From CATQHL01 sp965242895 (GTDB lineage: Bacteria; Actinomycetota; Acidimicrobiia; Acidimicrobiales; CATQHL01), in assembly GCA_965242895.1 (NCBI GenBank), contig OZ251507.1, positions 372,001 to 436,000 on the forward strand: DNA of 64,000 bases, read 5' to 3'. The notes beneath the pieces are model-generated. The model was given only the letters and a program-made list of their open reading frames with translations. It did not search any database and was not told where the DNA came from. Both the position numbers and the translations under genes were made by a program. Each line of letters opens with the position of its first letter. Within the stretch, counting starts at the first letter, position 1. This document shows, in pieces, positions 58,742 to 64,000 of the stretch.

Positions 58742-61700
58742 TCACGGGTGAACGTATAGGACCGGAGTCCCCAACGTCCAGTTCCTCACACCATCCAGGC
58801 CAGTACTCGCTGCCAGGCCCAAGTCCAGGGGTATTATCGCATGCGCGAGATCGGCGGCCAAGACCGGGTTAAGAGACTTCCCCGGATCTCTTTGAGGATC
58901 CCCCCTAGTCACACCAACGAACACGAACTCATGCCCCGTCGCACGCAAAGCCGTGTAAGCCGAAGCATTCAAATCAACAGAAGTCTCAAGAATAGAATTA
59001 TGCGCCACCGCATCCCTGACATCCTCAGGAGTCAACACCTCCGGAGTCGAGCCGTCCATTAGTGGCGTGAACGCGTTGGGGGCAGCGCTGCCACCCTGGG
59101 GGGCACGATGCAGGATTACGTATCTGTATGCGTTGTAGTGACTGTTGCCGTTCAAATCCTGGGGGGGCGTTCCTACAGCAAAGTGCTCCATCGCAGGATT
59201 CAAAGAATTGACACCAGTGGTTAGGCTTGCGAATGCTGCTGGGTGGTACATGGAGTTTAGGTCTTCTTGGTCGCGTCTTGTGATGGTTTCTGAGCGGCAT
59301 TCGATGGTTCGGGGGTCTTGGGTGTTGATGAGTCTTTGGTAGTCGCTCCAGTCGGGGCCGTAGGACATGAGCGATTGTTCAAAGTTTTGGTGGTCTAGCC
59401 AGTGGCAGCCGAATGCGTAGTCGACGAGCAGGAGGTAATGCCCGAGTTCGTGGGCGAACACCCCATCGCTCAACCATCTTACCATTTGAGCGACCTGGGC
59501 GCTGGTCTTGCGGGGGCGCAGCCCCGTACCGAGGTTGACCGACACGCAAGCCAACACTGTGTCGCCTAAGCATTGTGTCTCGTCGTCGGCGCAGTTGTCC
59601 CCTACCGTTGACAGGCGCATTCCCGACGCGCAACTGGTGTCGTCGCAGTCGTTTGTGGGAACATCAGGAGTCGCCCCACTTGTAGTGCAGTCCTCCCGGT
59701 AGTCCATGAACACCGCCTCGAAATCTTGATTATCAGTTTGCGCCTGGCCGCTGTTTCCTGCTTCCCCGCAGTCTACGGGAGCGGAGGCTGTTCCGCTGAA
59801 CTCGAACGCCCCGGCGGGCGCCGCGTCGCTCCGAGCCGTCGGAGTCACCCCGGGGTTATTTAGTTGATTATCAGCGAGGGCGGCGTTCCACGCAGCGACC
59901 GTCCTCTGAAGGGGCGCCACGAAGTCGGCGGCGCTGGTGCACACCCTGATAGTCAACCCCATCTGGATACGCTCGCTCACCATCGCGGACTGGTCGGGGG
60001 GCATGCTATAAGGACGCCAGACATGTGCCCCCGAAATAGGCGTCCGCGTGTACGCCACGGTCGTGCCACTCCTTGATCTTTCCGCAGTGAGATTCTGACT
60101 GTTCCGCACGGTGACCCTCACGTCGTACCCCGTATTCGCGTTTAATCCTGTGATGAGGTGACCGTTGTGCACGCGGGCTAGCTCGGCGGCGCTGGTTATC
60201 AGCGGCTCGTCCGTCCAGGTCGTGTCCGCGGTTAGTTTGTAGGAGACTTGGTATTGGTTGAGGGTCGCCCCGCCGTCGCACTCCGGGCGCTTCCAATACA
60301 CGTACAACTGATCTCCCGCATCAGACCTCCCCAAAGCAAACGCACCCTGCGGCGCCCCGGGGGCGGTTACTGTCCCCTGGGGGGCGGCTGAAACGGTTGC
60401 GCTTTGTTGTTGTGATTGCGTGTTTATGACGGCGGTGACGCGGACGTCGTGCGTGCACATGTCCAAACCGGTGAGCGAGTAGGCGTTCAGCGTCCAACCC
60501 CTGTAACTAGTATCTGGGGGGAGGGGGACGTTCACACCGGCGGATGGCAGCGTCCTTGTGTTCCAGGTGGCCGCCCCTGACTGCTTCCATTCTAGTGTGT
60601 ATTCGACGGGGTCGAACGCTCCGGTGTTCTGCCACCAAGCGGCAGTGATATACCTGGCAGCCCCGGTTCCGGGGTGGAGGGTGAGAGTGGGCGTTCTAGC
60701 GGGCGGCGAGGCGGTCGGCAGGGCGGGGATGTCGGCGCACCCGGTGGTGGCAGTGAGGCGCGCCTCACCACCGCGGCAGGTGGTCGCGGTGGCGGTCGCC
60801 CATTCGCTGCGGGCGGAGGGGATCTGGTTCAGCGACGCCACCCGGACGTCAACGCTGGCGCCCGCCACGGCGTTGATCGTTTGGGTGAACCTGCGGCGGG
60901 GCTCCCCAGCGGCAGTCGTGTAAGCCGCCCCGGTTGCCCAGGAGACAGAGGGGGTCACAGTTGTCCAGTTTGTGTTGGCGCTTAGGGGTCCGCCTTGAGG
61001 GTTTCGGCGCCATTGGAGTTGGTAGCCGGTGACGGGATAGTAGTTGTCCCAGTCGTGCTGCTCCCAGGTGACGTTCACCGACCCGCCGACGGTCGGCGCG
61101 GCGGCGAGAGCGGCCGGGGGGCGCGGCTGGAAAACGCACAGCCCCTCACTGGAGGCGAAGACCTGCCTGTGCTCGTGCAGGTTTGAGGGGGGGCGTGTCC
61201 CCCCGGCGGTGACTCTGTTAGCTTCACCGGTCACCCCGCACCCCACAGTGGCGACACCGCTGAGGGAGGCGCTCTCCCCGACGCTGTTGCTCACAGAGAC
61301 GCTCACCCTGTAACGGGCGCCGACTGTTAAACCGGAGATTATGTACTGCTGCGACCTGCCGCCCCCCGCGGGCGGGGGAATGAGAGTGGAATACTCAGGG
61401 AACGACCCTCCCAAACGCTTCCACGTGACCTTGAAAGTCGACACCGAAGAAGCAGGGTACACCCACTGCTTGCGCGGCCCGGGTACGAACCAGCCGAAAA
61501 GGCCCACGTGCAGCTCTCCGGCTCTCGGCCCGGGCCACCACGAAAAACCCCTCATGACGGGGGCCTGGGCGTCCACGCAACGAGAACCAGAACCATAGCC
61601 CTGGTACTGCTGCCACTGGCCCTGCGGACAGGGGTCCAAGCATAACCAACCGTAAAACAGCAACCGCCCTGAGAGGCAGACGCGCGGCCTCAGAGGACTC

Positions 61701-64000
61701 CACAAGGGTGTGGAGACTTCAGTGCTGCAGCTCTCGCAAGGGCTGCCCCTCATCTCGACTATCTCGCCGTCGCCGCTCGAGTTGTAAAGAACCACCCTCA
61801 CATAGTAGAATTCCCCGTTACGCAATCTCGCCCCAGCCGGGGCTAACTGCGACCGCCCAGGCGGGGTCTCATAGGAGAAGGTGTGCGACCACTCCCGCAC
61901 CTCCACCCCGCCGACCGTTTTAACCACCCCGTCGTCCCAATCCAACCACGTTTGATCCAAAAGGGCAACAAAGGGGCTAGGACCTGTGAAGCGTAACTCG
62001 ACTCGGTGGCCGTCCACCACGGCACCCTTCGGCTGCCGCCACCGCAGGGTCAACGACTGGTCCCCCGAGGTTAGCACCACTGCTTCCGCCGCGGGCGGGG
62101 GAGCTAAACACGCACTGCTCCCTTTGTTGTATTTTCTTGGAGGTTTGCAGGGAGCGTCCCACTCATCGACGGTTGTCTCTCCGGCGGCGTTCCGCGCGAC
62201 CACTTTAACGTCATAGGACACCCCGTTCGTTAAACCCTCGATCAGATGAACGTCCTCCACGAAATAATTACTAGAACCAGGGAAACGGCCCCTAGGAAGC
62301 AGACTGCTAGAATGAGACGGGCTCAAACGCACCTCATCAGGGGTGAACGTCAGCGGACTCGACCAAACATCGGTGTCCTGCCTTTTCCAACTCACCTCGT
62401 ACTCAGACACTGGGGCTTTGCCCAAACGCCCGACCCCGTCAGCGTAACCCCCAACAGCATCCGGGCCGTTAAAATACTGCCTGTCGCTATCCCACCGCAC
62501 ACTCACGCTCAACTCCTCGTCCCCGCCTTCTAGGAGCACGCTGAAAGGCCCAGGCTTCCCCACGCACAACCCTAACCCAGGGTCGAACACCTGATCCCAA
62601 TAACCAGCCCTCGCGCTGGTGAAACAAGGATCATCCGCCAACGTCACGCCGCTCCGAACCGCCGGATAACTATACACGCGCTTCTCCCCGCTGTCGTTGA
62701 ACGACCGCACCTTCACCAGATACGAAACATCCCCCTTCAACCCCCCGATCACATGCGAACCCACGTCCGCGTCGTTTAAATCAACAGAACTCCAATCCTT
62801 TACACTCCGCTCTTTCCACTGCACCTGAAACCCGTCCGCCTCAACCTCACCAGCGGACGCCGCCGGCGTCCCCCAACTCGCCGTCAACGACCTCACCCCC
62901 GCAGCCACCCCCAACCCAGCAGGGAGAGGCGGACGAGGAAGCGGAGCGTCCTTGCAGTAAAAATACGAAATAGCCCTAAGGATCTGCTGCCCAGCGCTGC
63001 AAGGATACACTCCTTTAAACACATGGTCACCCTCCCCGACCGCGTTCTTAGCCCACAACCTCACCTGATAAGAACCACCCCCCACCAAATTAGTGAACAC
63101 ATGATACCGAACAGAAGCATTCAACTCCAACGGCTCCCTCGGCGGCAGCCAATCCCCCCCTCTCACCCGCCAGCGCAGCAGATAACCACTCACAGGAGAA
63201 CCCCCATCATCGCCCGGAGGCGACCAAACCAACGTCGCGGACTCCACCCCCAACAACACACTCACATTCAAAGGAACCCCCGGAGGACCCAGCGGCGCCG
63301 CAACCGACGACGACGCCGACTGAGCGGAACGCGCCGGTTCTGCCACCACCCGCTCGCACACCCCCGAAGCACGCAGCACCCAACTTGGGGGGCAGGAGCG
63401 CACTGCCTCGGTGTACTCGTAGCAACTGGAACCCACTAGGACGCCCCGCTCGCAGGAATACGCCTCAGCCGGCGGCACCGTGCGCTCCACTGAGGTTGAC
63501 CGCGAACAGGAACTTCCTGCGAGCACCCAACCTGACGGGCACCCGTAGCGCAGACTCCCGAAACGCGACACCCCGCCGGCGTCCACGTAACGGCACGACA
63601 AAGGCACACCAGCCGGACTGCAGCTAGCAGACGCAGCCGAGGACTCCACCAACTCCTCTTCCCACGCGCACACGCGAGAATCCCCAGAGATCCTCAGAAC
63701 CCCTTCTAGGCACGAGTAGGACACTGACGCCTCGCTCAAGACACGGCGGCAGCCCCAACCGGACGAACCTAGTCCCACGCTGAAACGTTCAAACCCCGAC
63801 GGACACGCCAAGAACGAAGACACAGACTCCGACCCAGAAGCCGAACCCGACGAACCCGACGAGCCCGACGAACTAGACGAAGACTCCGAAGAAGACGAAG
63901 AGGACGACTCCGACGAAGACGAACTAGACGAAGACTGGCCAGAGGCCGACGAGTCAGACGATGATGAATCTGATCCCGATGAGCTAGACGAGGACGAGTC
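58742..64000 (-). CDS. Giant FN3-repeat surface protein with metzincin-like domain (cluster B, N-terminus outside window)
   Basis: Paralogue of the cluster A giant protein. At least 1,750 residues are present and the frame runs off the right edge inside the same Ser/Asp-rich segment, so the signal peptide and any poly-G tract are not visible. Cys-rich modules (FLACPSGFERF, YGCPSGWVLAGSSC) and about eight fibronectin type III domains follow. A peptidase-like domain contains HELGHYLLLVD (His codon at 59452-59450). Here the metzincin glycine is Leu, while the His pair, Glu and the distal Asp remain. An extra Cys-rich loop (DDTSCASGMRLSTVGDNC) precedes it. The C-terminal 92 residues recur as fragments in the downstream array. 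Upstream gene of the cluster B array; proteolytic activity is uncertain. Confidence 0.85.
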   Translation of the reverse strand, partial: DSSSSSSSGSDSSSSDSSASGQSSSSSSSSESSSSSSSESSSSSSGSSGSSGSASGSESVSSFLACPSGFERFSVGLGSSGWGCRRVLSEASVSYSCLEGVLRISGDSRVCAWEEELVESSAASASCSPAGVPLSCRYVDAGGVSRFGSLRYGCPSGWVLAGSSCSRSTSVERTVPPAEAYSCERGVLVGSSCYEYTEAVRSCPPSWVLRASGVCERVVAEPARSAQSASSSVAAPLGPPGVPLNVSVLLGVESATLVWSPPGDDGGSPVSGYLLRWRVRGGDWLPPREPLELNASVRYHVFTNLVGGGSYQVRLWAKNAVGEGDHVFKGVYPCSAGQQILRAISYFYCKDAPLPRPPLPAGLGVAAGVRSLTASWGTPAASAGEVEADGFQVQWKERSVKDWSSVDLNDADVGSHVIGGLKGDVSYLVKVRSFNDSGEKRVYSYPAVRSGVTLADDPCFTSARAGYWDQVFDPGLGLCVGKPGPFSVLLEGGDEELSVSVRWDSDRQYFNGPDAVGGYADGVGRLGKAPVSEYEVSWKRQDTDVWSSPLTFTPDEVRLSPSHSSSLLPRGRFPGSSNYFVEDVHLIEGLTNGVSYDVKVVARNAAGETTVDEWDAPCKPPRKYNKGSSACLAPPPAAEAVVLTSGDQSLTLRWRQPKGAVVDGHRVELRFTGPSPFVALLDQTWLDWDDGVVKTVGGVEVREWSHTFSYETPPGRSQLAPAGARLRNGEFYYVRVVLYNSSGDGEIVEMRGSPCESCSTEVSTPLWSPLRPRVCLSGRLLFYGWLCLDPCPQGQWQQYQGYGSGSRCVDAQAPVMRGFSWWPGPRAGELHVGLFGWFVPGPRKQWVYPASSVSTFKVTWKRLGGSFPEYSTLIPPPAGGGRSQQYIISGLTVGARYRVSVSVSNSVGESASLSGVATVGCGVTGEANRVTAGGTRPPSNLHEHRQVFASSEGLCVFQPRPPAALAAAPTVGGSVNVTWEQHDWDNYYPVTGYQLQWRRNPQGGPLSANTNWTTVTPSVSWATGAAYTTAAGEPRRRFTQTINAVAGASVDVRVASLNQIPSARSEWATATATTCRGGEARLTATTGCADIPALPTASPPARTPTLTLHPGTGAARYITAAWWQNTGAFDPVEYTLEWKQSGAATWNTRTLPSAGVNVPLPPDTSYRGWTLNAYSLTGLDMCTHDVRVTAVINTQSQQQSATVSAAPQGTVTAPGAPQGAFALGRSDAGDQLYVYWKRPECDGGATLNQYQVSYKLTADTTWTDEPLITSAAELARVHNGHLITGLNANTGYDVRVTVRNSQNLTAERSRSGTTVAYTRTPISGAHVWRPYSMPPDQSAMVSERIQMGLTIRVCTSAADFVAPLQRTVAAWNAALADNQLNNPGVTPTARSDAAPAGAFEFSGTASAPVDCGEAGNSGQAQTDNQDFEAVFMDYREDCTTSGATPDVPTNDCDDTSCASGMRLSTVGDNCADDETQCLGDTVLACVSVNLGTGLRPRKTSAQVAQMVRWLSDGVFAHELGHYLLLVDYAFGCHWLDHQNFEQSLMSYGPDWSDYQRLINTQDPRTIECRSETITRRDQEDLNSMYHPAAFASLTTGVNSLNPAMEHFAVGTPPQDLNGNSHYNAYRYVILHRAPQGGSAAPNAFTPLMDGSTPEVLTPEDVRDAVAHNSILETSVDLNASAYTALRATGHEFVFVGVTRGDPQRDPGKSLNPVLAADLAHAIIPLDLGLAASTGLDGVRNWTLGTPVLYVHP

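Noticed and set aside
37919..58742. Repeated Cys-Trp blocks as a possible CRISPR or tandem-repeat array
   Set aside because: The periodicity is in protein-coding sequence with diverged RCC1-type blades, and no identical short direct repeats with unique spacers exist.
59153..59165. Seven-G run in the second FN3-peptidase as a further phase switch
   Set aside because: It is much shorter than the 13-15 base tracts and the reading frame is continuous through it.

Overview
The window is GC-rich bacterial chromosome from an actinobacterium-like organism, possibly a marine or host-associated Acidimicrobiia relative. The basis is high GC, frequent GTG starts, the recA/miaB/miaA neighbourhood, a B12 riboswitch driving btuFCD, and fibronectin/RCC1 surface proteins of the kind seen in sponge symbionts. 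The taxonomic guess is inference only.

Positions 1-20,000 are mostly housekeeping and metabolism: miaA (cut by the left edge), miaB and recA. A BglII/BstYI-like restriction gene and a truncated methyltransferase sit where actinobacteria often carry recX. Then come msrB, a 2-oxoglutarate oxygenase, a CitE-like lyase next to acetoacetyl-CoA synthetase, a secreted lipase, ndk, a cobalamin riboswitch with btuF-btuC-btuD, an acyl-CoA ligase and a lipoprotein.

Positions 20,000-32,100 are a defence island. A Fic protein with its own near-consensus, apparently leaderless promoter is followed by a helicase-methylase-ATPase cassette: DUF499-type ATPase, a 143-aa unknown, a DUF1156-type adenine methylase and a PLD-SNF2 helicase. 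The ATPase gene has one 15-C tract just upstream of its start and a second 15-C tract inside it, where the reading frame breaks by one base.

Positions 32,100-37,500 hold ogt, a conserved unknown, a second lipoprotein related to the one at 18.4 kb, a histidine phosphatase, a fused EtfB-EtfA flavoprotein and a small membrane protein.

Positions 37,500-64,000 are a surface-protein locus on the minus strand. Two giant proteins carry a Ser-rich segment, Cys-rich modules, about eight fibronectin type III domains and a metzincin-like peptidase. Each precedes lipoproteins that all have exactly 14 RCC1-type repeats, enough for two seven-bladed propellers. The left copy has a good signal peptide separated from its body by a 13-G tract one base out of frame, the layout of a phase-variable surface gene. 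The right cluster is a tandem array of [peptidase tail + RCC1 lipoprotein] units with progressively shortened tails, mosaic members and a chimeric pseudogene, pointing to recombinational diversification. The best candidate for an undescribed system is this phase-variable, recombining FN3-peptidase/RCC1-lipoprotein locus.

A further theme is short tandem duplication at gene boundaries, often copying stop and start codons of adjacent genes. No tRNA, rRNA, CRISPR array or insertion sequence was recognised.
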